Shown here in pieces: positions 1 through 14,660 of a DNA stretch of 64,000 bases; position 1 is the stretch's first letter, and each line of letters starts with the position of its first letter. The position numbers and the translations under genes were made by a program. Below the pieces are notes generated by a model. That model was not told the origin of the DNA and did not search any database. It was given only the letters and a program-made list of their open reading frames with translations. The stretch covers positions 8,227,260 to 8,291,259 of the forward strand of contig JACBWW010000008.1 in assembly GCA_020086605.1 (NCBI GenBank), written 5' to 3'. Source of the DNA: Lanius collurio. Lineage: Eukaryota; Chordata; Aves; Passeriformes; Laniidae.

Positions 1-3000
1 ATGAACCTCTTTGGGGCAGGGGTCCTGGGGCTCCAGGATTGCCAGTATGAATGAGCCTCTGGTGGTGTAGTTTACAGGGAAATACATTTCACAGCTGATT
101 TGCTTCCCCAGCTGTTTTTATAGGCCAGTGCTGCTCTCCATGTCTTGACTTTCACTAATTAAATGCAAAATCTCAATATAGAGGTGCAATTGAATTTTAT
201 GAGGGCACAGAGTATATGTTCTATTTCTGGAACTTGGTGTGATGTTAATTTAAAATTCTTCATATGCAAAACAATTTTAAAAGAGACAATGTGATTTTAA
301 AAGATGCTGTTATTCAGGTTGTGTAGATTGGGTTCAGATTTGAGAGTTAGGGAGTTCATTACAGTAATCAGAAATACAAATAAAGAGAAAATAATTATTA
401 AAAAAAAAAAAGATTTCTGTCCCCTACTGCATTTGATAAAGAGGAAGAAGGGGTTTGGGGTTTTTTTTGTCCATATATTATTTATAATGATGTGGAATCA
501 AATAGACTGCTCTGTAATCTTTTTAACTCTTTGAAGATGTTATGATTAAGTATACAAATGTTTTTGAATTACCTGTTAAACAAAGCCATTTTTGAAGAAG
601 CTGGAGTATCTTTACATGGTGTACTAAATATACAGACTTTATTTTTTCAATTGATGTGATAAAGTATCCCTTTGGAATAAGTCCGTAGTTTTTACTTTGT
701 CCATTTCAATGTCTGATTTTTAGAGATTGTCAAATCATAACCATACTTAGTGTAAGAAAATCTAATGAGAATATTAAAGACAAAAGTGAAAAAGATACTT
801 TGAGAATAAATTCTTTTCCTAATTTTTTATTACATGTCATAATGTCTCAGTGACTGTGCCTTTGATGTGTCACAGGTCATTGAATTTTCATGTACAAACA
901 AGAAATCAGAAGTCAGCAGATGATATCGCTTTCACCACCGTACTATGCACATTCTTTTAAGGAACGCTAGGGTTGCTGAGCTAAGGGCACATCATTGTTC
1001 TGGTAGATGAGTCCAACACAAGCTGTAGACTCCCTTGTTTAAAGTCGTTCGGTGTACTGCACTGAAGCTTAAGTTGAAATTGTTTGTTCTCTTGACAAAC
1101 AAGATTCAGACCTACAGCAATGTTTTTTCTATCTTGCAAAACTATACCACACTGTCCTGAGAGACAAAGTGCTTAGAGAGAAAACTACAGAAAAAAACAA
1201 TTCTTTTACATTAGAGAAATTCTTCTAGTAAAGTCCAAATGTACAGTGTTCTCAATACTGATATATATAAAAATCTGCATTTCTATATGCAGATTTACAC
1301 GTACAGTAATATATTTCTTTAATTGCTGCCGTCCAAAAAAGCTTGTCAATTAAGAACTATTTTTTAGGTCATTGTCGGGCAAGTGTGCACAATGCAGTGG
1401 TGTAAGTTACCCAAATGGGGGAGAGAGTGAATCAGAGAGTATTCGTATTTTATAGATCTTTTTCGTTATATGTTTCCTTTGTAAGAAGCCTCCTTTGAAA
1501 CAGGCTTCAAAACAATGTGAGTGCACCCGCTGCTATAAGACTAACTCACATTCTCATACTGCACAAGGTATTTTCACAGATCCTGGTACTTAGTTTTGCT
1601 TAAAATTTTATGTGAAATGTGCAGACCTGATGGTAGTAATTGCTTCTGAAAGATACTGCTGTTTTTTAAAATGTGTATCTCCTAGATTACTAGTTTGTAA
1701 CTAGGTAAATTTTTAAAATTAGTTTGCTGTTTTGATATTTAAACGTTGTGGGGAAGAGAAAAGAGAAAGGAAGGAGCTCAGGTAAATTGTGCTGTCTCTT
1801 CAGAAAATAAATTAAATATGGGGATTTCAAGAAATGAAGAGTCACTAAACCTCTGGTCCAGGTGTTGCCTCTGTAATCAGAGAGTAAAGACTGCATATTC
1901 AATGGTAGGAATACTTTTACTTAATTTTGAAGCATTACTTAACAGCAAAATGAGAACCGTGTTGAGACTTTCCTCTTCATACCTGATCATTCCTGGTCTC
2001 TGTATGACAGTGTAAATGTCAGTACATTCAAACATTTAGCACATTTTTTTTACGAATTGTGTTAAGCTTTGTATCACTAGCACAGTTGTAGATTTTATAA
2101 GTTATTTTGAAAATATGGCCAAATTCATAAGAAGGCACAGCCATATCAGCCAAGACAGAAAATTTCCTGACTGAAGTTCAGTATTTTGTAAAGTTCTGGA
2201 GTCAGTATATTTTATTATGATTTCCAAACCTTTAGTTCATCTCTCATTAAACAGGTAGAGTAATAGAGAAAAAATGTTTTGCACTTATTTCAGTTTCCTT
2301 TGTAATTGTAAATTTTGTCTTCATTTATTCAGTTTCTGTATGAAAAGTAGAATAAGAGATTGATATCAACGGCCATATAGAAAATACCTACAGGGAAGGT
2401 CACTGTCAAATTGATAAGTTTAAACAAAACTGTCAGAAAATGTCATCCTATCCCATACTTACTTTGACTAAGTCTGCTGTAATTTCTGGGTTATTAACAG
2501 AAACCAGAATCTTGGCAGGCCATTCTGTTAAACAGCACAACCTTACAGGAACCTGGGATTTCAAACATTTTGTTAAATGCTTAGATAAAGGTCTATAGAA
2601 TTATTTAGTGGATAAACTTTTCCCCGGGGCATTAAAGAGTGAGTTTTAAAATCCTCATTACCATGTCTTAAACTTTTAGTCATAATTATTTTTATTTCTT
2701 GAGCTGTATGGATCCCTATGTTTCTGCTTCATAGAAGAGAGTCATTTCACACCAAGGAGAGTTAAATCTGGTCATCTGACAATAACCCCAATATTCTACA
2801 TTTCCCTTCCTTTTACTGTGCAGAATGCTTTGTATGTCCTAATCTGGTTTAAATTTTGTTAAGCAACATTTCTGCCTAGGTTTTTTGATATTCTTCACAC
2901 TCAAAAAGCTATACTTCAGATTGCATTCAAGATTTACCTTTAGAAAGTTGAAACATAGCATAATGCCAGTATGCTTTAGAGCCAGCTGCGTAGATGTTGG

Positions 3001-3112
3001 TAGCATGATATATGAGAGTCAGTTTCTGCCTGTGCAGTGTGAGTTATGTCCACAGTGTTTCACAGGAGGAAGATATTAGCACCCTTTGCATGCTGGTGAC
3101 ATCACAGATTAA
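1..3112. other. AT-rich non-coding (presumed PTPRD intron)
   Basis: No coding similarity was recognised. Open frames here are short, without recognisable motifs. A 10-bp inverted repeat with a 6-nt loop lies at 1271-1296 (aaatctgcat / atgcagattt). Assignment to a PTPRD intron is inferred from the exons further downstream. Confidence 0.6.
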
Positions 3113-3510
3113 TAAAATGGTTAATGCTGGAAGGGAATTAAAGATCTAGCTCCAATTCCTCATGCCCTGGGAAGGGAATTATCCACTAGACCAGGATGCT
3201 CAGAGCCACATCCAGCCTGGTCTTGAATACCGCCAGGGATGGGACAGCTAGAACTTTTCTGGGAAACCTGTTCCAGTGCCTCACACACAAGAATTTCTTC
3301 ATAATACCTAATTTAAACCTGTTGTCCTTTGCTTAAGACTTTGTCCTATCACCACATGCCATTGTGTGAAGTCCCTCTCCAGCCTTCTTGTAAGGCCCCT
3401 TTATGCTGAACGGTGCCAAGAAGTCTCCCTGGAGTGTCTCCAGGCTGAGAGGACCCAGCTCTGTCAGCCTGTATTCATAAAGCTGAGGAAGAGCTTCCAC
3501 AGCTCCCAGT
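3113..3510 (-). mobile_element. CR1 LINE 3' fragment, antisense
   Basis: From left to right the + strand reads as the reverse complement of a CR1 3' end: tgctggaagggaattaaag, tccactagaccaggatgctc, agccacatccagcctggtc, gaaacctgttccagtgcct, gaatttcttcataatacc and ctcagcctgtattcataaag. Only the 3' part of the element is present, as usual for 5'-truncated CR1. It abuts a second CR1 fragment in the opposite direction. Confidence 0.88.
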
Positions 3511-3536
3511 ACCCAAGGGTTGATCCTACCTGTTGT

Positions 3537-3657
3537 TCTAGAAATGTTTGGATAGCACTCTCAGACACACACTGTGATTCTTTTGGTAGTCCTGTGTAGG
3601 TCCAGAAGCTAGACTCGATGGTCCGTGTATATCCCACCCAACTCAGGACATTCTGTA
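3537..3657 (+). mobile_element. CR1 LINE 3' fragment, sense
   Basis: The stretch contains gaaatgtttggatagcactc, tcagacacacactgtgattc, tagactcgatggtccgtg and caactcaggacattctgta. It matches the 3' terminal part of a CR1 subfamily, also seen at 11230-11343. It is short, strongly 5'-truncated and lies back to back with the antisense copy before it. Confidence 0.82.
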
Positions 3658-6600
3658 CCTGTTTTCTGTGGAGATTAGTTAACTCTGAAGTGTGCTCCAT
3701 CATTTTGATGGTCTTAATATTCTGCCATGAGGTTACATACCATCAGTAGATTTTGCAGAAGGTAAATCCCTGGGATTGAGCAGGACTGACTCTTTTGCCA
3801 CTTTCCAAGAAGAAGAACTCTGCTTCAGGCTCAATACTATTTAATACAGGAATAATAAACTTTTAAAAAATTAAAAATACTGTTGATAAATTGATAGATG
3901 TATATCTACCTACAGGCTGGCTCATTATCCTCCAATGTACGCTAATAAGAGAAAATTAATGGCCAATTCTGGACAATACAAAAAGCATTAATAATCAAAA
4001 GGACACTTCCCTTGTCTTACACAATAGAATTACAATGCTTTGCTTGCAAAAAGTCTTCACATACTTCCAAATAAAGAAAAATACAGACACAGTCCTTAGA
4101 TACAACAACAGACACCCAGAAACCCTTTTGTCCAGCCCATCTTCTGATTTATTGAAAAAGTTGACATTCTGTGACTAGCAGCATGCATTTATTATTTAAC
4201 AGTATTACTGTGAGGCTCTGCCAGTCTTTATCTCTTTCTTTGTGTCCTTGCCCAGTCTTTTCTTGGTATGTGTTCTCAGTATTATTTAAAATAATCATAA
4301 AGAAGCATGCTCAGATTTCTGCCAGCTTTGTCTTTGCTCCATCTGTCCAAATCGACTTTTACCACCATTTAAAAAACTCTGTTATAGATTTGTAGATTTT
4401 GTTATTATACCTGGACCTGGAATAACTATTCTCAAATGAAATAAACACTGGGAAAGGTGTCCCTAAGTCAAAAAAACATCTTTTCTGCCTAAATAAATTT
4501 TATGATCTTGGTGTTCCCACAACACAAACCAAATTGTTCATCTTGTCCAAGAGCTGGGAAATGGCAGCATGCCATAACTTCAAGGGCTGATTAACCATTG
4601 CCAAGACCCTAGATGCCAAGTGCTTAGCTGCCAAGGTTTCCAAGGCTCTTGGAAGTCACCCAAGCTTGATTTTTTTTTTTTTTTTCTTTTTTTCTGGAGA
4701 ATAAGTGTTTCTCCTGGTGAAATGGTTGCTGTTCGGTTGTGATGACAACTTTCTTGTGACACTGAATCTACTTTTTCTAAAGATGAACTGGATACTTTCA
4801 GAGTATTAGCAAAGACTTTATTTCAATAGGTTTTTTGTCTCTTTTCTCCTGTTCCCATCTACACTTAGACAAGCACTGCTGTCACATAACTGGAAAAATA
4901 ACACATAGTAGCTTTGTGTTTTATAGCAAATAGCAGGCCCCTGCCTGCTGACTGCATTTTGTCCAATTTCAGTTGTGCTAGCTGTTGTTTCTATTTTGAT
5001 CTCAGTATCAAAAATATTAGGTAAAGAGAAAGAACTTTTGATCAGGGTATTGTACCTGTTCATTCATTTACCCATCCCTTTGCTCAGGTCTGTGCAGAGA
5101 ATGCAACTATTCTTGAAGGAATTTGCATCATAATGTTGAGATGAAAGAATCTCTTTTGCAGTGATCTTTGAAGACAAATGTTACTGCAATTCCTGTGGAC
5201 CAAAGAAATAATCTTGTGACATTTCGAAGGAGAGATGCCAGACTGATCTGGATTACTTAATCCCTGTCATTCTATTTATTGTGGTTTCATTGAACTTTTG
5301 CATTGATTGAAACTGAGAATAAATTAGCTAAAATTATAGTTAAAATGATAATCTGATAGTCCAGAATTCAACTACATAGTACCTTCTGGGTCAAGAACAT
5401 GTAGGTCTAACCGTAGTGATTTCAGTGATGCTGATCTTTAAAATTACCTTTAATATCTTTGTTATGCAGCATCAGTTTCTGGTTCAGTGGAATATACTAA
5501 ATTAAGGTGTTAGGCCTTTGAGTCCCAAAATTATACTAATATTTTGGTACATATTCACTACTGCTAAATATTGTATTTCTTCCTTGTCCTAGGTGACCAC
5601 TGAAAGTCAACATAAAACAAGAGTTTATTATACTGTCTGTATTTTTAATATATCTTATCTGTATAATTATTTTGAAATTTTTTAGATAGTATGAATCTGT
5701 AAAGACTTCTGACATAGATGTTTTTGTCTCTCATTAAGGACAGGGAACTTGCTCTGCAGCATATGGAGGGGGAAAAAAAAGCATAGGGGGAAACAGCAGA
5801 AGGTGATGAAAAGATTCAGAGAAAATGATGAGACTGAAATACAGCCATCACAGAACATCACAGAAAAGAGCTAGTTATGAGGGTTATTGGTGAAAAAAGC
5901 AAAGTTTTAGATTTTTCTTGTTAGAAGCTAATTGATGCTGGGCTTTGTTTTGAGACTTTTTTTAGGAGAACCCTAAACACGTGTACAGAGAGCAGTTAAG
6001 AGCTAGTAATCATTGCAGATAAAATTAGAAGTGAAAGAAATGTGGAACTTCTAAAGGTAATTCATGCTGATAAACATAGTGTTTGCTTTTCTCAGTGTGA
6101 AAAGTAGAATTTATAAAAGATTAATTAAATTATGCTTTCATTTACAGTAGGAAACATGGTCACTACATTTAGTAATATAAATAACGTTTACATTACTACT
6201 ACATTTAGTAATGTAAATAAAAAAATGCTTTTATTTACATGGAGAAGATAATTTGTTTCAAACCAGTATGTGAAATGAGTCTCTTCTGTTATATATTGTC
6301 TGACTTTCTGCTTTATTTGATCACAAGCAGGAGGAGAAGTCCATTAGATATTGTAGACTTCACTCTGGTTAGTTACATCCATCTGTTTATGTGTTGCCTG
6401 GATTGTTAACCTCCTTAAGAACAATTCTTGTGCAGAGTCAGTGTCCTGGGAGACAATAACACATCAAAGAGGAAGAATGAATCACCTCAAATTGAAAGGA
6501 GATTAAGAGTCAAGATGAAAAAGATCTGAGGACAGAATACAAATTCTGAGTTAAAATTAATACTAATATCTTAAGTGAGAATGAGGTGAAACAGCAGTGC

Positions 6601-9600
6601 AGAGGATCAATATGACACTAAGTCTTACTGCTTTTGGTATAGAACATATCTGTGATCAGGTTTTCTAGTATCATGAATTTTCTGGAATATGTGTGTGGTT
6701 GATAGCCAAAAAAATGCACTCATACACAATAAATAGATATATTTGTATTAAAAAATAGATAATTATTTTTTAAAAAATTCAGTGACCTGGAGTTATTTCT
6801 AGAGAACTTTTAAGGAGTTCTTCTAAAGAGTAATTAATGCTGAAAGAGAAAATTACCCAGTCTAATACAGGTCTGATATGACCTTATATAGAACAAGGAT
6901 TCTTAGTACATCAGCCTTATATGTGATGTGGGGTGTTACTGCTGTTAGGGAGCTGCACAGTGCCATGAACCCATAGGAAGTGTATTCTTTACTTGATGGC
7001 ACTGAGTTATAAATACTAAGTGTATGTATAGCATACATGTATCAAATATATGTTATAGGAATCAGGCCTGGATGATTTGTAAATTGTAATAAGTATGAGT
7101 TACCAGACTTCTCAGACTTTTGAGCCTTTTAATATCAGAAGAATTGATGATGTTCCATAGTTTTCCTAAAAATAAAGTTACTCCCATCATTTACAGAAAG
7201 AAAGAAAAAGCATCTCTCCTGCATAATAATCATCATTAAATCATTTCTACATTTTCTTGTGAATCTCTGATCTCTGTTCCCCGGTCAGATAAACCTGTTC
7301 TGGCTATTTGATAGGCATCGGTACTGTGCTAAGTACTAGTGTCTTTTGTTTCTTCCTGCCAGAGATGTCAATATCCAGGAATGCAAGTGAAGCACTGCCA
7401 AAAAATTATTTCTTTCAAAAAACCAAACCAATCAACCAACCAACCAACCAACCAACCAACCAACCAACCAACCAACCAAACCAACCAAAAACAGCAACAA
7501 AGGAGAATGATTTGCTATATATTTTTTTTTTTGATATTACAAAATAGTACCGTTATAAGAGAAGGAGTAATTACTGGAGCTTTTTGCCCCCACAGGACTT
7601 TCATTGTTTCTCACTAACAGCTGTTTGGCAACAACAGTTGTAAAAACTGTCATCAGTTTACAAATTAATGTTTTTTGATTGCTTTGCAAACAACCCCTTT
7701 CATTTTATTCATGAATCTTCCCAACATGAATTTTTGAGGTACAGATGACAGAAAAACGACAAAAAATCAAGGTTTTCTTTACTGGATTTGTGATTAATTT
7801 TAAAATATGATGACATGAAAGCCTTCATGCTGTACACAAAACCCCTAAAATTTTGATGTTTTAAAACCTGGAAATTTGACAGTAAATGTTTCAGATACTA
7901 ATAATGTCTGCTGCTTTCTCATTGTATGGATAACAGCTGGCATGTGGGGCAGTAGGAACAACATGAAGTGCTCTTTTTGAGCATGACCACACAGTTGAGG
8001 AAAGCAGCTGATAGCATATGCACTGAAGATGCAGCTGATAATGCATGACCTGATAAGTTTTTGACTAGTCTGTTGAGAAAGCAGCTCTGTCCAAACTTCA
8101 TTTTGATCCTGAGCTAAATGAGTTGTATTGGAATTCCATGAGAAAGACAGGGAAGCCTAGATGAGAAGAAAGATGAATGAAGTCACCATGAGTCTTTCCT
8201 CAAGTCTGTTAGAAGCTATTTTCTTAGTGCTATGTCCTAGTGTTTTGCACATCTCAATTTACACTATTTATCAGTGTAGTGAATAAACTTTACTTACCTA
8301 TCATCAACTTATAAGTGCAATATTATTTTCTAAAATATGTAGTAGACTTTAACCAGTCTAAAGGAAAAAAATGCAAAGCACCTTCACAATGGTAGTGATT
8401 AAATTTTAGTTATTCTGACAGTGAACTTTATCACTTAAATGTAAAGCCTGACAAGAAAATAATTCAGAATTACCTTTGACTTCACGTGTTCTCTTCATAA
8501 TGTCAGTGTGTTTTCTAAAGTAAAGGTTTCAGAGGTTGAGAGAGAGGCTCACAGGGCCATGATCATGAATGACATAGTTATAATACTGCTGACTTTTGTG
8601 AATTAAGAGGAAATTAAAAGTTTAAAACATAATGCTAAGTAGCTCGAACATAACATCTTTAGGATTATTGGAATGCATTTTAGAAGCAGAAATATTAATG
8701 AAAACAATTCTGTAATTATTGGATGAAGGTATTTCTAGGCTTTTTTCCGTTTATTTATGTTCTTTGAAATATGGTAGTCCAGATATGTGCAGTATCTTTT
8801 TTTTTTTGCTGCACTCCATCCATTCCTTGCCTTGCTCCTTCCATTATAAACACCTCTTTGTAGCCATCCAGATAAGGAAGGTTTCAATAAGGATGTGAGA
8901 AATATCAAAGACTTCAAAAATTAACTTATTCAGGTAAGAACACAACTGGGAAGGTTGTAAATCATTCCAAATTCTATGAGAGTACTGAAAAACACTCTTG
9001 TGAAATAAAATTTTGAGTTTAAAGGCCTTATTTCATATTCCAAGTTAGACTTATAATTTTAGTGCATGCTAAAATTCAGCGAAGTCTTCCTTGCTACAAT
9101 CCAGCAAAATCTGTGATACTTTCTCTGTGTAATCCAAGCCAGAGTTTACAAAACTTGTCAGTTAGGTCTTCACTTCATGTTCTATAATGTTTTTTTCATT
9201 AAAAATATTCACATCTATGCAACTATGAAGGAGGTTCTGCAGCTTTGTGAATGCTGTTATAAGAGACACATGAGACATCATCACTATTGTTAATAGAAGT
9301 GTTGAATACTGTCAGTTTGAAGGTTTCTGTCAAATTAGAAAGTCTTAACCAGTAACACTGAAGTCAGTGATGCAGTCATCAACAGATGTCAGTCTGTACT
9401 ATATAAAATTTCTTTTTTTCCCCTCTAGTTTAATAGTAATCTTGATGTGAGTATTCAGCACAGCACAACTACAAGTTTGGAGAGTTTTTCCCATTTCCTG
9501 TATTTCAAAAAAATATTTGAACTGTTCAGGAAGTTTAAATCTTATATATGACTAGACTAAGGAGTTAAAGCCTTTTATAGAAGTGCTAGAGAGAGTATAA

Positions 9601-10971
9601 TCCTCTGGTTTTAATCATATGCTGGCAGTACTGTGTTAGTGAGCATAATATGTATTTTACAGATAAATTTGTCATCCTTATTCTAAAAAGGATAAAAAAG
9701 GTGCAAAGTCTGAAATATTCAGGAAAGCTTTTTGTTTGATCTTATCCACAACAGCTGTCTCAACACTGCAGAAAGTCAGGCTAGTTAAAAATGATGGCCT
9801 CTGCTGTGTCACGTAATGAATAAGAAATTTTACTGATAGCAGTAAAACCTATGTTGTCTAGTGCTATTTCACAAGAGGCTAATAACTGTTCTGTGGTAGC
9901 TGTAGATACAGTTTAATATCCGCATGCATTATTCTGAGTACTTCTTGGCAGTATAGTTCTTTTAAATTAATAATTATCATTAAAATACAGATTTAGGTGT
10001 CACAGAGAAATGAGACCATTTCTGTAGACTTACCTAGAAATTTTGAAGGAAAAAACCTGCACTTGGAGAAGCAGGAGGAAGAGACGACATGAGAGGACAT
10101 TTCTATGACATTACTTACCTGTGAGAAAGAACCAGCATAATCAAATAGCTTGTAATCCTGAAGGGGAGTGATTGAAAGAGTTCTACACATGAAAACATCA
10201 TATGTATTGGTGAGAGCTGTGTGGTCATATGGGTCAGAGCATGAAATGGAAATAAACTCTGAATTTAAAAGCCATCTGAGGGCTTTCATACATGGAAAGC
10301 AGAATATTAAATAGCTGTTTCTTGCTATATACATACAATTCGTCCTAATGAAAAAAGTTTCACCTAAAAAGCTGCTTACTGTAATGTATTTTCCTGCTAT
10401 CCCCTTTCTCCTACCTTGGAGATCTTTCCTCCATCATATATAGTATCCTGGGAGCAGCTCTGTTGATGGGACATGAGGTGGTAATTTGGTATACTTCCAA
10501 TACTTTAAAAATTAAATCCTTTCCTAATAGAGAAGAAATCTGAATCTAGTAGTGAAACATATGTTTCAAATTGAAGATAGCTTTGCACAATGCATTCTTT
10601 GACATTCTCGAGCATGCATCAGTTACATCATGGGTGTCAAGTTACATCTGGGCTAAGACTGAGGTTTAGCGTATCTAGAAACAGAATAAATTTGCTCAGT
10701 ATGAAGTGTGTTTTTATAGAATGAAGAAGCAGCTGTAACCTGTGAGGAGCTCCTTACTTATTTTGAGTTGGCTGTTGAGTTACTGTGTTGTGATATCGAT
10801 TTCCCCCAGTTTGGTTTTATTTGCTTTGCAACTGGATTTGGAAAATATGGAGGGTTGTTGCATATCTAAACTGTACTTTCAACCTCTTTTTGCCCAAATG
10901 AAGAAATGTAACTCCTCATGTAAAGATAATAGTTTAGTTGTACCTGAACAGGATACAGGGGTCACTTGTTC
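3658..10971. other. AT-rich non-coding with small repeats
   Basis: No gene recognised. It holds a T-run at 4670-4695, a duplicated 22-bp unit (6162-6183 and 6197-6218, one mismatch, partly palindromic) and an AACC tetranucleotide repeat (7434-7488). The 113-codon open frame at 9993-10334 (-) has no recognisable motif. Confidence 0.6.
7434..7488 (+). repeat. (AACC)n microsatellite
   Basis: About 13 near-perfect AACC units; one unit near the right end has an extra A. Two overlapping open frames with Asn-Gln-Pro-Thr repeats are artefacts of it. Confidence 0.95.
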
Positions 10972-11343
10972 TCTTCAGCCTGGAGGAGACAGAGGGGAGT
11001 TACAAATTCCTCACTGCAGTTACAACTTCCTTGTGAGGGGAAGAGCAGGGGCAGGCACTGATCTCTTCTCTGTGACAGGACCAGTTACAGGACCCCAGCG
11101 AATGCCTTGAAATCAGGGGAGGCTTAGGTTGGGTATCAGGAAAAGGTTCCTCACCCAGAAGGTGGCTGGGCTCTGGAACAGGCTCCCAGGGAAGTGGTCA
11201 CAGCATCAGCCCGAGAGAGCTCACGAAGCATTTGGACAATGCTCTCAGGCACATGGTGTGACTCTTGGCATGACTTGAGCAGCCAGGAGTTGGATTCGAT
11301 CCTCGTGGGTCCCTTTAAGTCAGTATATATTCTACAATTCTGT
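10972..11343 (+). mobile_element. CR1 LINE 3' fragment, sense
   Basis: The fragment starts at cttcagcctggaggagac and runs through aggggaggcttaggttggg, ggaacaggctcccagggaag, ggacaatgctctcaggcac and ggagttggattcgatcctcg to an imperfect attctacaattctg tail. It is the 3' UTR-proximal part of CR1, 5'-truncated. The open frame overlapping its start is not a gene. Confidence 0.9.
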
Positions 11344-14300
11344 GTTTCTTTCTAGGGAGTGCATCATCATGAGATTTGTTCAGAAGCTGGATTAAATGAG
11401 CATTATAATTAGAGATGTTACTAAATTTATTTGCAAGTAAAAAAAAAAAAAAATCAGGGTGAAGAACATGAAAGGTGTGGAAAATTCATTACGTCTTCTC
11501 TCATATTTCTATATCATTAACACTATTTCTGCATTTTTAATAGAGAATAACACCTTTTTAAATTTGATAAAACATATATGAACATTTATTAATGTCTTAC
11601 TGTGATCCTTGACTCTCCTCAGGCAATCCAGAAGCATGTTTGGGCTGCTGTGTATGTTCTTTTACTGAACTTGCTTTTTATCACCAAAGGCAACAAAGAA
11701 TTATTACTGTTTTAGATTTCAAAATGTATTCTATTCAAATTCATTCTACTAATATTTTCCTAGGTCACTGTTTTCTGCTTTATCCATGTACATCTGTCCT
11801 TTCCAGAGAAAGGTCAGAGTCTTTTATATGAGAAGGATATTTTATGCAATTACAGTAATTTACTTTTGGTATAATTGAAATTGTAAGTATTGTAAAACAA
11901 GTTGAATTAGACCAAAATTCATAGTTAAGGGACAGAATGACAAGGAAACCACAAGCCCAAATATTGTAACACCAAAAATTCTTAAACATAATCATACAGT
12001 TAAATCTTTTACTAAAACAGTTCCTGGTACTTTCCCCTTTTCTGGTGTTGTGCTTATATTTTCAGTGCTCCTCTGGAGTCTTGGGGTTGATGGCTTCAGT
12101 GTGGTAGTACAGGCTGTACAGCAAGTTGTAATCACTTCTAGTCTGAGAAATGCAGTGCTCGTGTTGACCCTTCTTCATCCCTGTCAGATCCACCTGGAGT
12201 AATTTTTATGTCTGCTAGCACAGTTTTATACTGTGCTGTTTCTTCACAAATGTGCAGGTTGATGTTACATATGATTTGATTACATACTGTGCCTTTTGTA
12301 TATATCAGGTGCTATTTCCCACTTCCCTTTGTAGCCCAGCAATTTAACTGAGCATCAGAGCATTGGAGAACCAGTGTCGAGCTGGGCCTCTTTTTTGACA
12401 CTCCCATGGTGCTCATTTGCACAATGTCTCCACTTCTCAAAGCCTCTGCTGTCATACCAAGCCTTCATTTCTCTGTGTATATCAGGGCATTAGGGTCATA
12501 AATACCTCATTCTGCACAAAGTAACCTCTTGCTATGACTGTAAAAACCTGCAGCTGTAACATCCAAAAGGAAGGTAAAGGTTACTCAAGGTAGTGATAGC
12601 CCACCTGTCAAAAGAAAGGTTTCTGTTACAGCTAAAAACATGAAAATGAGTCGACAGGCATGTTTAGGCAGAGCAAGCCTCAGTGCTCAAGCCTTGCAAA
12701 CCATATTGGAAGCCTGTTAGTAGAACCGTATCAACAGCACTGAACTACAGCATTCACTCATTTCCATTTTATTTTGCCTCTTATTCAATGCATTTATTTC
12801 ATATGCATTATATGAAGTAAAAAAAGTATAAGGACTACAAAAAAAGTGTTTACTAGTAGATGTCACTTCGAATAAATATATATAGCTAAAATTCCCTGTC
12901 ACAAAGTAATGTTAGACCCTGACCATTCTCCTGAAAGGACAAAAGTGTGTTTTTGGAAGTAGAAAACAGCAGCCTAGGAAAGTATCAATAGGATCCATTT
13001 GAATGAAGCATATTTTACCATTTTTTTCTAACCTTTTGTGCTAGACAAAGGTCTCTCTGCATTGATGAGACTGTAATGTACTTTCCAGTGACTGAGAAAG
13101 CAAAAGTCAAATCCGTGTCCCATTGTAGCAAAGTAAACAAGGAATGGTGGACTAAGAAAATGTAAGCAGACTTAGAGTCACTTTTCTTCCCTCACTAAAG
13201 TCATTCTTGTAAGGGATAACATGATAGTTTATGACTATGAAAGGTGGAAAGTGAGAGCATTAAAGAAGAGGAAAGCACACCATAGGGATAGTGAGTGTCT
13301 CAGATGCCACCCTCAGACTGGACAGGTGAGCATGGTGGCTGTGTGATCTGGGTTGGGCAGTGCTCTGGCACTGCTGCTGCTGCTCACACAGTGGCTGTCA
13401 GCAGAGGCAACAACAGACCAGCCGTGCCCCGTGCCTTCCTAGCCTTGTTTGTAGCTACGTGTGGCTTGTGGTAGTTAGCTGCTCCTCTCAAGTGCTTTGC
13501 AAAATCTATGTTACATGATGTTACATGGAGAGAAATTGAATTTTCTCCCATTTTTCTCAGTATACGTAATGCCATAGGTTTTATAAGCAGAGCCTTTTTG
13601 AACAAAAGAGCTTCTCAGGTGGTTTATCCCTTGCCTATTCAGCTGAGCATGGACCTATGTACTGAGCTGAACATGGATGGGACCACTTGTATTTTTAAAG
13701 GAAAATTGATGTGTAGGTGTTTTGTAGATTCAGATGCTAAGCCAGCAGTGTTCCAGTTCTTATCACTGCATCTCTTTCATAACATTTTTAATCTTTATCT
13801 CGAGAAATTTTATAAAAATAGCTTCTCTACTGTCATTGAGATTTTGTAGTTTTCATTTTAACATTACTTTTAATCAAATTGATGAGCCATAACTGAGTAT
13901 TACATACTAGATTGCTAACTGACTTGCTTATCTTTTAAATGGTGATAATCCAGCCAGGGTTCTTCATTAAAAATTCTGCTAGTTTTTAGATAATTTAATA
14001 TGCACCATATAATGACTTTATTTTTGTTGCCTTTGCAAATGCACAACACTGATAAAAGAAACACCATTATATATTTGCAAAATTTCTTTTTCAGGATTTT
14101 TTCTTTTTTCATCTCTCAATATATGCAGCTTTTGGATTAGCTTGAAAGAACCTTCAATTAAACATAATTTGTGTTTCTTACAAACATTTCTAAGGTATTA
14201 AGTGAAATATTTATTAATGGAGAAATATTATTTATTAAAGGAAAAACACAATGTTGGTGTGTGAATAACTTACGTTACGAAAATACAAGTTTGGGACACA

Positions 14301-14660
14301 GTGCATAGATGTGATGGTTTGCATACCAGAATATTTATTTCACATAGTTCAAATTACAAAGATGCAAAATATAGCTCTTGTTTAAACTGCATGAAAATCT
14401 ACAGTATCAGGGTGTGGCTGGCAGCCATGTGCTTCTAAATTCATTTTGTTTGAAAGATGGCCCAAATGCTAAGATTTTTCTTCACCATCTGCAACAGAAT
14501 TAAAACCATGTCACATGCTATGGCCCAGATGCTGATAAAATAAAACTGTGTTTCACCATTTTCCACAATTTACTAAATTTTGAATTTCATAATTCAGGTT
14601 AGTCATGTTAAATTAGAAATTGAGTTACAGTATAAATATAGAAGTGTTTTGAGTGTATCC
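11344..14660. other. AT-rich non-coding
   Basis: No gene recognised. An A-run lies at 11439-11453. A somewhat GC-richer patch at 13290-13450 could be an unrecognised old repeat. The 113-codon open frame 13508-13849 (+) shows no domain or homology I can name. Confidence 0.55.

Noticed and set aside
7308..7617. Asn-Gln-Pro-Thr repeat protein
   Set aside because: Product of the AACC microsatellite in two frames.
9993..10334. 113-codon - frame
   Set aside because: No recognisable domain; typical chance open frame in AT-rich intron.
13508..13849. 113-codon + frame
   Set aside because: No recognisable motif and no splice or start context that stands out; this length is expected by chance in 64 kb.
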